In this document: positions 40,714-49,412 of the stretch, one piece after another
Layout of the letters: each line of letters begins with the position of its first letter
Numbering within the stretch: position 1 is the first letter of the stretch
Source: RGIG4140 sp045532865
GTDB lineage: Bacteria; Pseudomonadota; Alphaproteobacteria; CAAHEQ01; UBA3637
DNA: 64,000 nucleotides
Reading direction: 5' to 3'
NCBI GenBank assembly: GCA_045532865.1
Contig: JAZSGT010000028.1
Location: 1-64,000, forward strand
The notes under the pieces: generated by a model
The model's input: the letters and a program-made list of their open reading frames with translations, nothing else
Told to the model about the DNA's origin: nothing
Database searches by the model: none
Made by a program: the position numbers and the translations under genes

Positions 40714-42942
40714 TTAATTTCCAAATTTATTGCTTCGAGGGAAACCGACGGGTGGAATTTTTCCAACAGTTGCACGTTTTGTAAGCCAAAGGGATATATT
40801 TCTTTCTACACGAATGCCGTTTCCAGATGGGAAAGAAAGCCCTTCTTCAAGATTGAAGAATTTGGCATCACTTAAACGTGCTTCTTGATAACGTTGTAAA
40901 ATAACGCCACTACCTCTTTGCATCATTGGAATTTCTTCTGTTGCAAAGACAATCATCTTTCTATTTGTGCCAATAACAGCCAAGTGTGAGCCATTAACTT
41001 GTTTGCATAAGCAGGCTTTATCATCATCTGGTAAATTTAAGATAATTTTACCAGCTCTTGTTTGTGCAATGACATCATTTGAATTGACAATAAATCCTTT
41101 TCCTTTTGAAGATGCAACCAAAAGTTTGGTATCAGGCTGATGTACTAGCATGGTGATAACATCAGCATCCTCTGTAATATCAACTTGTAGTCTTAGTGGT
41201 TCCCCAAAACCACGTCCTCCTGCAATAGCATTTCCTCTTAATGTATAGAATCGACCATTTGTTGTGAAGAAAATAATATTGTCAGTTGTATAGGTTTGGA
41301 GTGTGCATTTAAGAGAATCGCCTTCTTTAAACTTTAAATCGTCAACAGGAGTGTGGCCTTTGAGGGCACGAATCCAACCTTTTTTAGATAAAACAACAGT
41401 AATAGGTTCTTTTTCAATCATAGCTTCAATTGAAATTTCAACAGCAAGAGGAGCTTCTTGAACAATAGTTCTTCTAGCGCCAAGAGCTGTTTTTTGACCG
41501 AATTTTGTTTTGATTTCTTTAATTTCTAAAGCAAGTCTTTCATCTCTTAATTCTTTAGATTGAATAAGAGCTTCTAATTCTGCTTTTTCTTTTAATAATG
41601 AGGCATGTTCATCTCTAATTTGATTTTCTTCTAATTTGCGAAGAGAACGTAAACGCATGTTCAAAATAGCTTCGGCTTGAACATCAGTCAAATTAAATTC
41701 AGCCATCATAACGGCTTTTGGTTCATCTTCGTTTCGAATAATTTCAATAACTCTATCAAGATTAAGAAATGCGATTAAGAAACCTTCTAAAATCTCCATT
41801 CTATGGATAATTTTATCAAGACGATATTGAGATCGACGAATCAAAACTTGGTCACGATGTTTTAAAAATGCTTGAAGTACTTCTTTGATGTTCATCACTT
41901 TTGGTGTGTGATCAGCATCTAACACATTCATATTCAAGTTGAAGTTAACTTGTAAATCTGTGTTTTTAAAAAGATGTTCCATTAATTGTTCAGGAGCAAC
42001 CGTTCTTGATTTTGGTTCAAGCACAATGCGAACGACATCAGATGATTCATCTCGAATATCAGCCAATAATGGTAGCTTCTTTTCTGATAATAATTTAGCC
42101 ACACGCATGATTAAATCAGATTTTTGAACCATATAAGGAATTTCTGTTACAACAATTTGGTACTGTCCGTGAGAAAGTTCTTCTTTTTCCCATTTGGCAC
42201 GCACCTTCATAGCACCACGTCCCTCTTTATATGCTTTAACAATATTTTCACGAGGTTCAGCTAAAATACCACCGGTTGGAAAATCGGGACCTTGAATAAA
42301 ATCCATTACTTTTTCAATATCAGTATCTGGATGTTTAATCAAATAAAGAAGCGCATCTGAAATTTCACCCACATTATGAGGAGGAATGTTTGTAGCCATA
42401 CCCACAGCAATACCCGATGAGCCATTAGCGAGTAGGTTTGGAAATGCAGCAGGCATAACGGTTGGTTCTTCTTCCTCGCCATCATATGTTTTGTCAAAAT
42501 CAACGGCGTTATCATCTAGTCCATCCATCAAGGCAACGGCAACAGCTGTTAATCTTGCCTCAGTATAACGCATGGCAGCTGCTTTATCCCCATCAATGTT
42601 GCCAAAGTTTCCTTGACCATCAACGAGTGGGTATCGCACGGCAAAATCTTGAGCCAAACGAACCATGGCATCGTAAACAGAAGAATCTCCATGGGGGTGA
42701 TATTTACCAATAACATCACCAACCACACGAGCACATTTTTTAAAGCCAGAAACAGGGTCTAATTTTAATTGGCGCATTGCAAACAAAAGGCGTCGATGAA
42801 CCGGTTTTAATCCGTCACGCACGTCAGGTAAAGACCTTGCAACAATGGTTGATAATGCATAAGCTAAATATCTCTCAGATAATGCATCTGCAAGTTTTGC
42901 CTCTTTAATATTTTCGGTTATTTCTATTGTGTTATCAGTCAT
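40714..42942 (-). CDS. parC: DNA topoisomerase IV subunit A
   Basis: About 742 residues from ATG 42942; the frame to 42981 adds a hydrophobic stretch inside the promoter. Winged-helix and catalytic domain with RSLPDVRDGLKPVHRRLL, KYHPHGD and active-site Tyr in AAAMRYTEARLT. A coiled tower follows, then a beta-pinwheel C-terminal domain. The GyrA box (QRRGGKG) is missing, which separates it from gyrA. Topo IV decatenates daughter chromosomes; parE is not in the window. Confidence 0.92.
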   Translation of the reverse strand: MTDNTIEITENIKEAKLADALSERYLAYALSTIVARSLPDVRDGLKPVHRRLLFAMRQLKLDPVSGFKKCARVVGDVIGKYHPHGDSSVYDAMVRLAQDFAVRYPLVDGQGNFGNIDGDKAAAMRYTEARLTAVAVALMDGLDDNAVDFDKTYDGEEEEPTVMPAAFPNLLANGSSGIAVGMATNIPPHNVGEISDALLYLIKHPDTDIEKVMDFIQGPDFPTGGILAEPRENIVKAYKEGRGAMKVRAKWEKEELSHGQYQIVVTEIPYMVQKSDLIMRVAKLLSEKKLPLLADIRDESSDVVRIVLEPKSRTVAPEQLMEHLFKNTDLQVNFNLNMNVLDADHTPKVMNIKEVLQAFLKHRDQVLIRRSQYRLDKIIHRMEILEGFLIAFLNLDRVIEIIRNEDEPKAVMMAEFNLTDVQAEAILNMRLRSLRKLEENQIRDEHASLLKEKAELEALIQSKELRDERLALEIKEIKTKFGQKTALGARRTIVQEAPLAVEISIEAMIEKEPITVVLSKKGWIRALKGHTPVDDLKFKEGDSLKCTLQTYTTDNIIFFTTNGRFYTLRGNAIAGGRGFGEPLRLQVDITEDADVITMLVHQPDTKLLVASSKGKGFIVNSNDVIAQTRAGKIILNLPDDDKACLCKQVNGSHLAVIGTNRKMIVFATEEIPMMQRGSGVILQRYQEARLSDAKFFNLEEGLSFPSGNGIRVERNISLWLTKRATVGKIPPVGFPRSNKFGN

Positions 42943-42952
42943 AATACTTGGG

Positions 42953-42981
42953 ATTATAAAGAGAAAAAAGAAAAAACGCAA
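42953..42981 (-). promoter_or_regulatory. Promoter of parC
   Basis: Minus strand TTGCGT (42976-42981), 17-nt spacer, TATAAT (42953-42958). The ATG is 10 nt past the -10 box, leaving a leader of only a few bases. Confidence 0.55.
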
Positions 42982-43058
42982 GCTTTTTTTATATCTTGTC
43001 TTTTAAATAAAAGTTTGGTAAAGTATACTCATTTCTTAAAAATAAATGAAAAGGAAAA

Positions 43059-43619
43059 ATGATGCGATTTTTAGCAATAATGACAAGTGTTTTGTTTTTC
43101 TCTGGATTAGCACATGCAAGTTCAGAAATGACACCTGAAGGTTTTTTTGGAGAGTGGCGTGTTTATACGGCCAAAGAGGGGAATGGAACGGTTTGTTTTA
43201 TGGTTACAGCGCCACAGCATACAACAGTTGAAAGAGAGGGGAATTTTTTAAGTATTACGCATCGCCCTCATGAGAATAGCTATGATGTTGTTTCGGTGAT
43301 GTTTGGGGTTCCTTATCATAAAAAATCACGTCCAACGATTGAAATAGATAATCATCGACCACTTGAAATGGTAACAAGTGATGATGCAGCGTTTATTAAA
43401 AATGAAAAAGATGAAAAAAACTTTGTTCAAGAAATGATTAAAGGGAATGTTGCACGGACGAAGGGAAAATCTCAAAAGGGTACATTATTGCGTGAAACAT
43501 ATTCTTTAAAAGGTTTTGCAAAAGCATATGAATTGTTAAATGAAAAATGTCGTCCTGAGATGGTTGAAAAAGAAGAAACTTTAGCTCCTTCTGAGGATAA
43601 TAAAGAGGAAGTTAAATGA
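43059..43619 (+). CDS. IalB-like invasion-associated locus B family protein
   Basis: 186 residues with a Sec signal (ending AHA-SS). The layout follows IalB-family proteins: FFGEWRVYT, one cysteine after a 'G-x-V-C' segment (GTVCFMVTAP), a basic run, MIKGNVARTKGKSQKGTL, and YSLKGFAKAYELLNEKC with the second cysteine. IalB proteins are periplasmic, named for red-cell invasion in Bartonella but common in free-living alphaproteobacteria. The C-terminal tail is acidic. Coupled to rlmN by ATGA. Confidence 0.78.
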   Translation: MMRFLAIMTSVLFFSGLAHASSEMTPEGFFGEWRVYTAKEGNGTVCFMVTAPQHTTVEREGNFLSITHRPHENSYDVVSVMFGVPYHKKSRPTIEIDNHRPLEMVTSDDAAFIKNEKDEKNFVQEMIKGNVARTKGKSQKGTLLRETYSLKGFAKAYELLNEKCRPEMVEKEETLAPSEDNKEEVK

Positions 43620-44671
43620 AAAAAGAGTTAATTGGATTATCATTTGAAGAGTTGCAAAGTGAATTGGTTGCTTTGGGTGAAAAGCCTTTTCGGGCAAAAC
43701 AGCTTTGGCACTGGTTGTATAATAAAGGTGAAACAGATTTTTATAAAATGACAACGCTTGCCAAAACATTTCAGGCAAGATTGGATGAGTTGTACACAGC
43801 CAAGCATCCTAAAATTGTTACGGAGCAAACATCAAAGGATGGTACGCGTAAATGGTTGATGGAATTTCAAGATGAAAAACAAGTTGAGTGTGTTTATATT
43901 CCAGAAGCTGATAGAGGCGCTGTTTGTCTTTCCACTCAAGTTGGTTGCGCACAAGGGTGTAAGTTTTGTCGTACTGGTACGCAACGGATGATGCGCAACT
44001 TAACAGCAGGTGAAATTGTTGGGCAGTTTATGTCTGCACGAGATAGTTATGGGGAATGGCCTACGCCAACAGATGAAACAAGAATGCTTTCAAATATTGT
44101 TGTGATGGGGATGGGTGAACCACTTTGTAATTTTGAAAATTTAAAGACTGCATTGAAAATTTTGATGAATGGTGATGGGATTGGTATTTCAAAACGCAGA
44201 ATTACAGTTTCAACTTCTGGTGTTGCAAACCACATTCCAGAACTTGCTGATTTGGGTGTTAAGCTTGCAGTGAGTTTGCATGCGCCAACAAATGAGCTTA
44301 GAAATCAAATTATGCCGGTGAATAAAAAGTTTCCATTAGAAGTTTTGATTGAAGCATGTAAGGAATATCAAAGACGGAGTGAACGTAGGCAGTTTATTAC
44401 AATGGAATATGTTCTTTTAAAAGATGTGAATGACTCCATAGAGCATGCAGAAAAACTGATGAAATTAGTTGATGGGTTAGAAGTTAAATTTAATCTTATT
44501 CCGTTCCACTATTGGGAGGGAGCACCATTTGAACCATCAAGCATGAATCAAATGCATCGTTTTGCAAAAGTTTTGGAAAGTAATTGGTTTGCTTCTCCAA
44601 TTAGACGTTCTAGAGGGGAAGATATTATGGCTGCTTGTGGGCAGTTAAAATCGGCAAAAGGTAAAAAATAG
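43616..44671 (+). CDS. rlmN: Dual-specificity 23S rRNA A2503 / tRNA A37 methyltransferase
   Basis: 351 residues. Radical-SAM cluster CAQGCKFC, MGMGEPLCNF, RRITVSTSG, and the methyl-carrying cysteine in the C-terminal MAACGQL. N-terminal segment KPFRAKQLWHWLY binds RNA. RlmN adds C2 methyl groups to A2503 of 23S rRNA and A37 of some tRNAs. Starts inside the IalB-like stop (ATGA). Downstream, a nitroreductase follows after 13 nt. Confidence 0.95.
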   Translation: MKKELIGLSFEELQSELVALGEKPFRAKQLWHWLYNKGETDFYKMTTLAKTFQARLDELYTAKHPKIVTEQTSKDGTRKWLMEFQDEKQVECVYIPEADRGAVCLSTQVGCAQGCKFCRTGTQRMMRNLTAGEIVGQFMSARDSYGEWPTPTDETRMLSNIVVMGMGEPLCNFENLKTALKILMNGDGIGISKRRITVSTSGVANHIPELADLGVKLAVSLHAPTNELRNQIMPVNKKFPLEVLIEACKEYQRRSERRQFITMEYVLLKDVNDSIEHAEKLMKLVDGLEVKFNLIPFHYWEGAPFEPSSMNQMHRFAKVLESNWFASPIRRSRGEDIMAACGQLKSAKGKK

Positions 44672-44684
44672 GAAAGGGGAAAAT

Positions 44685-45188
44685 ATGGAGCTGATAGAAG
44701 CAATCAAAACACGTAGGTCTATTCGTCAATATGAAGAAGGATTTGTTGTTCCGTTTGAGGATTTGAAACAAATAATTGAAGCAGGAATGTATGCGCCTTC
44801 AGCAATGAGAAAAATGCCTTGGGAGTTTTTGATTATTACGGATCAGGTTTTGTTAAGTGCGATTGAAAAAACGCATAATTATGCGTCTTTTGCAACTTCT
44901 GCAGGAGCAATGATAGCTGTTTGTTTGGATAAAGATAAAGAACATGCAGGAATGGGTGTGATTGATGTGTCTTTGGCTTCTCAAAATATTATGTTGATGG
45001 CGCATGAAATGGGATATGGGACTTGTTATTGCGGTGTATATCCAGAACGACATGAGGAGTTTAATAAAATTTTGCAAGTGCCACCACATATTGATGTGAT
45101 AGGATTGATTTCTATTGGAAAACCGATTGAAACAAAAGGATGTCCACCTCGTTATGATGAAAATAAAGTTCATATTAATAAGTGGTAG
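44685..45188 (+). CDS. Nitroreductase-family flavoprotein
   Basis: 167 residues. RRSIRQY near the N-terminus and YAPSAMRKMPWEF fit FMN-binding sites of the nitroreductase superfamily; GYGTCYCGVYPE is the usual mid-protein segment. These enzymes reduce quinones, nitro compounds or flavins with NAD(P)H. It is at the short end of the family. AAAGGGG precedes ATG. Substrate unknown. Confidence 0.88.
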   Translation: MELIEAIKTRRSIRQYEEGFVVPFEDLKQIIEAGMYAPSAMRKMPWEFLIITDQVLLSAIEKTHNYASFATSAGAMIAVCLDKDKEHAGMGVIDVSLASQNIMLMAHEMGYGTCYCGVYPERHEEFNKILQVPPHIDVIGLISIGKPIETKGCPPRYDENKVHINKW

Positions 45189-45208
45189 TTATTTGTAAAT
45201 AAAAATAA

Positions 45209-45262
45209 AAAAAATACTCTAATTTGTTTTTTTGTGGGGTAAATTTTAGAGTATTTTTTACG
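45209..45262 (+). terminator. Terminator after the nitroreductase gene
   Basis: Stem AAAAAATACTCTAA with a matching TTTAGAGTATTTTTT, separated by a longer T/G-rich loop. Confidence 0.65.
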
Positions 45263-45292
45263 ATTTGTATTAAAGGAAAAATAAAAAATATA

Positions 45293-45321
45293 TTGACGTT
45301 TTTTTGAAAATTTGATATCCT
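45293..45321 (+). promoter_or_regulatory. Promoter of the cysteine-rich pilin-like operon
   Basis: TTGACG (45293-45298), 17-nt spacer, TATCCT (45316-45321); ATG follows 57 nt later behind GAAGGGGA. Confidence 0.7.
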
Positions 45322-45378
45322 AAACTTAGGGGGTATTTGCGCCTAGTGTTTGTTGTATCTGAAAAGAAGGGGACGCTG

Positions 45379-48153
45379 ATGCAAGTAAAACGATACAAAA
45401 ATGGCCAATCTGGAAGAAGTATGTTGGAAATGCTTAGCGTTTTGGCAATTCTTGGAATTTTGTCAATATCAGGTATTGTGGGGTATCAATATGCGATGCG
45501 TCTTTATCGTATTGCTGAAACATATGATGAGGTGAGTGTTACTATTTCAGGGGGTAGAACGTGGCCTGTTTTGGAGCATTATGGTCCTTTAACAAAAGTT
45601 GCGAATGAAACAGGTGCTCCTTATCCACATGCAGATACATTAGCTTATAACGTTCCAATTCGAGAAGTTGTTTCAAAAGTAAATTATCGAAATGCACTAA
45701 CAGCTGCAGAAGCATTGGGTGAAAGTGCGACTGATTATTATGAAAGACGTGAATATGAAGCGTTTTCATCCAAAATATTTGCACCTGTATGGGTGCGGGC
45801 AGAAACACCTGAAGCATGGTCTGTTCGTGTAACTGGGCTTTCATATGATATGTGTGCTTCTCTTGTTACAAAAAGGGAGTTGGGCTATCAATATGTTTAT
45901 GTTGCTTTAAATGATGATAGTGGAAATCCGGTTGATCCAAATTATTGGGATTTTCCACTTGTAACAAGTTATTCAAATAGCGATATAAAAGATCATGATA
46001 AGGTAAAGGCTCTTTGTGAAGCAATTGATCCAGGGCATAGATCTGTTCCTCCTGCCTATACCTTTCAAAAAAATATTTCTCTTTTGAATAAAGATGGTTC
46101 CAATATTACTTCAGTTGGGGAATGCAAAATTGAAAATGGTGTTCCTTCTGTTCGTTGTATGGCATTTAGTGCCCGTGTGGATAATGCGCCATTACAAACA
46201 TTGGTTTTTTACTGGGGAGCAAAAGCTGAAGATGAGCCTATTCCTTTTGAAACGTGTAGAGCTGGTACAATGTATGATGGGGATGGTAATCCAAGTCAAT
46301 ATTGTTGTGAAACAGAAGCTAGGGGTCTTTGGATTGATGGTCCAGATATTTGTTGTGCTTTAGGTGAGAGTTTGCCATCACCTGAAACTGTTCAAATTGC
46401 TGGCAAATATTATAGATTAGATCGTGATTTGACTGGTAAAAACACGGATGGGAACGATGAACCACTTTGTGATGATACCCCTCCCACGGATAACTGTTGT
46501 ATTGGTGGAACACCATGGTATGTGGGAGATGATCCAGCAAACATTAGGGGAGCTTGTAAAGGAAACTGTCCTTCAGGTCCTGTATCAGCAACTGTTCCTA
46601 ACAGAGTAGAACACAGTTGGTGTTGTGAGACTCAGGCTGGTGGAATATGGAAATTAAGACCAGGAAGCCCAAGTAATGCGAGACTTCCACTTTCTTCATC
46701 TCCAAAGTCCCCTTTAAACGGAAGCGGAGGTGCCTTGTGTTGTTGGGGAGGCAGTGGCAGTGTTTTAGCATATGACAGTTCAAATCCAATGTCTTGTTTT
46801 GCACCTAATGTATGGAGTAAAAAACCACCAACATTGGTTACAGGGGTTGTTAATCATCCGTTGAAGAATACGGGTATGTCTTGTACAAAAAAAGGACCTA
46901 ATGGTGGCACATCTTCAGATTCAGATGATGATGACGATGATGATTCAACAAAAACCTGTCCAACTGGTTATACATACAGTGATGCAGCTGATTCTACTGG
47001 AACAATCCCTGCACCAGGTTGTATACAGCAGCAAACTGCTATGGGTTACTATTGGTGTTGTCCAGATGATTCAACAAATTCAAACTCGAGATCTGTTGAT
47101 AATTCTTTAGGAGATGGATCTTCAAAGTCTCGTTCATATTCTAACAATTCAGATTTCAATGATCCAGATTCCGGAGGTTCTGATTTTAATGATGACGATT
47201 CTTGTATTGTTCAGCCTCCTTTGCCACCCTTAGATATATATGGAAATGAAAATACTGATTGTTGTCCAACAGAAAAGAAAAACGGAACTTATCAAATAAA
47301 TCCATATGTTGGTGCAAAAAAAGTTTCACCAGCTTGTTGTGATGCAATACCAAATATGACAACAGTTTATGGCAAAGGTGGTGATCGGTTCTGTAATTCA
47401 GAATGTTGTAATAGTGGAGAAATTAAAGAAGGATTTGCAAATTTTCAAAATGATCCAACAGCATCTAGGTATCGCTCTGGTATCTTTGTAAACGCCAAAG
47501 GGGCTTCAGTTCCATCAATGTGTTGTCAGTTGTTGGATGCAAATGGCTCTTCATCAAAATTCCAACATCCAGAATGTTGTGAAACTGATTTAGCTCACGA
47601 TGTTGGAGATGAAGCTGGTCGTTGGGTTGGTATAGGTGAGATTACATTAAATATCACAGTTTATGATACAGAGACAGGAACATGCACTTATCAAATGATT
47701 TCAAGTGCTAAAAATGCTTGTTGTAAGAAAAATGAAAATGGGTATGATATTGAGTGTAATGAAAATGTTTTCTGTTGTGGAACCGATCAAGAAGAAAATA
47801 AAAAATCAGAAGTTTGCTGTCCGTTAGTTACAGGACATTATTGGAATGCAGAAAAAGGAGAATGTACGCCTTGTAGTGTTCCTGTTGATGGATGTGGGCC
47901 TTATTGTGAAGAAGTTGGTGAACACTGCTGTATTAAAGATATAAATGGCTGTTCTGAACCATATGCATGGGCTCCAAGGGGTGTAACCTCTTCTTCTAGT
48001 GGTGTTTATATCGAACAATCCTGTTGCCATGAGTGTATAAATGATACAGGTAAAAAGTTCATTGGCTTTACAAAAGCAGCATATGATAAAAAAGATAGAA
48101 TTATTGGTGATTGTTATAATGGCTTTACGCTGAGATCGTCAACTAAACATTAG
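45379..48153 (+). CDS. Giant cysteine-rich protein with prepilin-like N-terminus
   Basis: 924 residues from ATG 45379 (GAAGGGGA upstream; a TTG at 45337 lacks a site). Residues 1-45 look like a type IV prepilin/pseudopilin leader: basic, then QSG before RSMLE with Glu at +5, then a long hydrophobic helix. After about 250 residues without cysteine pairs come sixteen adjacent Cys-Cys pairs, many in a CCET-(x)n-G-x-W context (CCETEARGLW, CCETQAGGIW). A Ser/Asp linker (SDSDDDDDDD, about 513-523) divides the chain. It would be processed by a prepilin peptidase and held by disulfides outside the inner membrane. I know no named function; fibre or surface matrix is inferred. Confidence 0.75.
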   Translation: MQVKRYKNGQSGRSMLEMLSVLAILGILSISGIVGYQYAMRLYRIAETYDEVSVTISGGRTWPVLEHYGPLTKVANETGAPYPHADTLAYNVPIREVVSKVNYRNALTAAEALGESATDYYERREYEAFSSKIFAPVWVRAETPEAWSVRVTGLSYDMCASLVTKRELGYQYVYVALNDDSGNPVDPNYWDFPLVTSYSNSDIKDHDKVKALCEAIDPGHRSVPPAYTFQKNISLLNKDGSNITSVGECKIENGVPSVRCMAFSARVDNAPLQTLVFYWGAKAEDEPIPFETCRAGTMYDGDGNPSQYCCETEARGLWIDGPDICCALGESLPSPETVQIAGKYYRLDRDLTGKNTDGNDEPLCDDTPPTDNCCIGGTPWYVGDDPANIRGACKGNCPSGPVSATVPNRVEHSWCCETQAGGIWKLRPGSPSNARLPLSSSPKSPLNGSGGALCCWGGSGSVLAYDSSNPMSCFAPNVWSKKPPTLVTGVVNHPLKNTGMSCTKKGPNGGTSSDSDDDDDDDSTKTCPTGYTYSDAADSTGTIPAPGCIQQQTAMGYYWCCPDDSTNSNSRSVDNSLGDGSSKSRSYSNNSDFNDPDSGGSDFNDDDSCIVQPPLPPLDIYGNENTDCCPTEKKNGTYQINPYVGAKKVSPACCDAIPNMTTVYGKGGDRFCNSECCNSGEIKEGFANFQNDPTASRYRSGIFVNAKGASVPSMCCQLLDANGSSSKFQHPECCETDLAHDVGDEAGRWVGIGEITLNITVYDTETGTCTYQMISSAKNACCKKNENGYDIECNENVFCCGTDQEENKKSEVCCPLVTGHYWNAEKGECTPCSVPVDGCGPYCEEVGEHCCIKDINGCSEPYAWAPRGVTSSSSGVYIEQSCCHECINDTGKKFIGFTKAAYDKKDRIIGDCYNGFTLRSSTKH

Positions 48154-48165
48154 GGAGATAGAAAA

Positions 48166-49338
48166 ATGAAGAAATGGACATACAAAATAATGGCAATTTT
48201 TTTCATCGTTAGTTCTGTCTCTTGGCAGGCATTAGGTGCAGTTGATTGTCAAAAAGTTTATAATAATATTGATTTAGAGTATAATTTAAACAATAAACCT
48301 GCTTCAGCCAAATGTTGTGTTGATATGTGTGGTGGAGTAGGTGGTCTTGACAATACAGGGGCTTGTTGCTGTGGGCCAAGATGTGCAGGAGATGATCCTT
48401 CAACCGAACCAACAGAACCACAAAATTGTGAAGAAGAAATAATGTGTTGCTTTGATGAGCCAGAATATTATGATAAGCATCCAGATTGTTGTGAGTTAAA
48501 TGATAAATATGAGTTTGTGGCAAGCTATTATGAGGATAGTTGGGGTGACCTTTCTAAATTAAGACCTGAAAGTCAGTGTTGTATTAAAGATGAACCTAAG
48601 AATGTAAGTGGACAGGTAACAAAAACTTGTTGTGAAGGTTTAATGGGCTCTTATAGAAATGGAAACGTCTGGGCAGGTTCTTCTAGTTCTGAAAGTGGAA
48701 ATCCTTCCAGTGTTGGAGATGGTGATGAAGCTTGTTGCAAACAAGGATATCCCTACAATTATGCTGGAGAGATGACTGGGCCATGCTGTGAACTTTATGG
48801 AACGGAACTCAAGTTTGATAAACCCGATAATACACATGAACAAACAGATCTGATAAAGCATTGTCATTTTTATGAAGACAATACACTGAATGTATCAGCC
48901 TGTTGCGTTAAAGGAAGTCGAAGGTTATGTGATAGCAATTCTGAAGACGAATATAGAGGGGCTCCGAGTTTTATTTGTTGTTATGCTGCACAAGGAGAAG
49001 TTTGGGTTAAGGTTAAGGATGAAGGAACTGAGAGATGGGAGCCTGCTAAAGGGAATATTGGTACGCATAAAAACATTGAACATGATTCTACTGCATGGAA
49101 GTGCTGTACAACATTTGGTTACAGAGGTGTTGGTGCAACCGATTGTACACCAAAAGATGGTGTTACAAGCGATTTTGATGATATAGATTGCAGTAAAGTG
49201 GTTAGCAATTATAATCCAAATTATAACTTAGAGCATAGAGCTGAAGCAACAGCTTGTTGCCAGGATTTCTGTGGGTCTTCAGGTTTTATTGATGATACGG
49301 GAACCTGTTGTTGTTCTCCTGGATGTGGTGGGGGATAA
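48166..49338 (+). CDS. Secreted cysteine-rich partner protein with duplicated end modules
   Basis: 390 residues, 12 nt after the pilin-like gene, with GGGAGA upstream. A normal Sec signal ends near ALGA-VD. The mature protein has thirteen CC or CCC clusters, some in contexts like the upstream protein (CCELNDKYEF, CCIKDEPKN, CCYAAQGEVW). Residues 27-73 and 341-387 are a direct duplication, each ending in CCC-x-P-x-C. No lipobox, membrane anchor or known domain. Likely exported with, and disulfide-bonded to or assembled on, the pilin-like protein. Function unknown. Confidence 0.72.
   Translation: MKKWTYKIMAIFFIVSSVSWQALGAVDCQKVYNNIDLEYNLNNKPASAKCCVDMCGGVGGLDNTGACCCGPRCAGDDPSTEPTEPQNCEEEIMCCFDEPEYYDKHPDCCELNDKYEFVASYYEDSWGDLSKLRPESQCCIKDEPKNVSGQVTKTCCEGLMGSYRNGNVWAGSSSSESGNPSSVGDGDEACCKQGYPYNYAGEMTGPCCELYGTELKFDKPDNTHEQTDLIKHCHFYEDNTLNVSACCVKGSRRLCDSNSEDEYRGAPSFICCYAAQGEVWVKVKDEGTERWEPAKGNIGTHKNIEHDSTAWKCCTTFGYRGVGATDCTPKDGVTSDFDDIDCSKVVSNYNPNYNLEHRAEATACCQDFCGSSGFIDDTGTCCCSPGCGGG
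48244..48384 (+). repeat. Cysteine module, first copy
   Basis: Encodes residues 27-73 of the secreted partner (DCQKVYNNID ... CCCGPRC). Aligned by hand to the second copy, 22 of 47 residues are identical, including all eight cysteines. Confidence 0.75.
49186..49326 (+). repeat. Cysteine module, second copy
   Basis: Encodes residues 341-387 (DCSKVVSNYN ... CCCSPGC) at the very C-terminus, followed only by three glycines. Same length and cysteine spacing as the first copy. Confidence 0.75.
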
Positions 49339-49366
49339 TAAAACAAAAGCTAAGGTTGTTTAACAA

Positions 49367-49394
49367 AAAAACCACCGATTTTATCGGTGGTTTT
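49367..49394. terminator. Terminator closing the cysteine-rich operon
   Basis: Stem AAAACCACCGAT / ATCGGTGGTTTT around TTT. Symmetric, so it can also serve the convergent fabI. Confidence 0.85.
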
Positions 49395-49412
49395 CTATGA
49401 AAATGATAACGT

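Noticed and set aside
40714..42942. gyrA
   Set aside because: No GyrA box in the C-terminal domain; sequence follows ParC.
45379..49338. The cysteine-rich pair as a metallothionein or an Fe-S protein set
   Set aside because: Both have export signals and evenly spread vicinal cysteines, which fits disulfides better than metal clusters.
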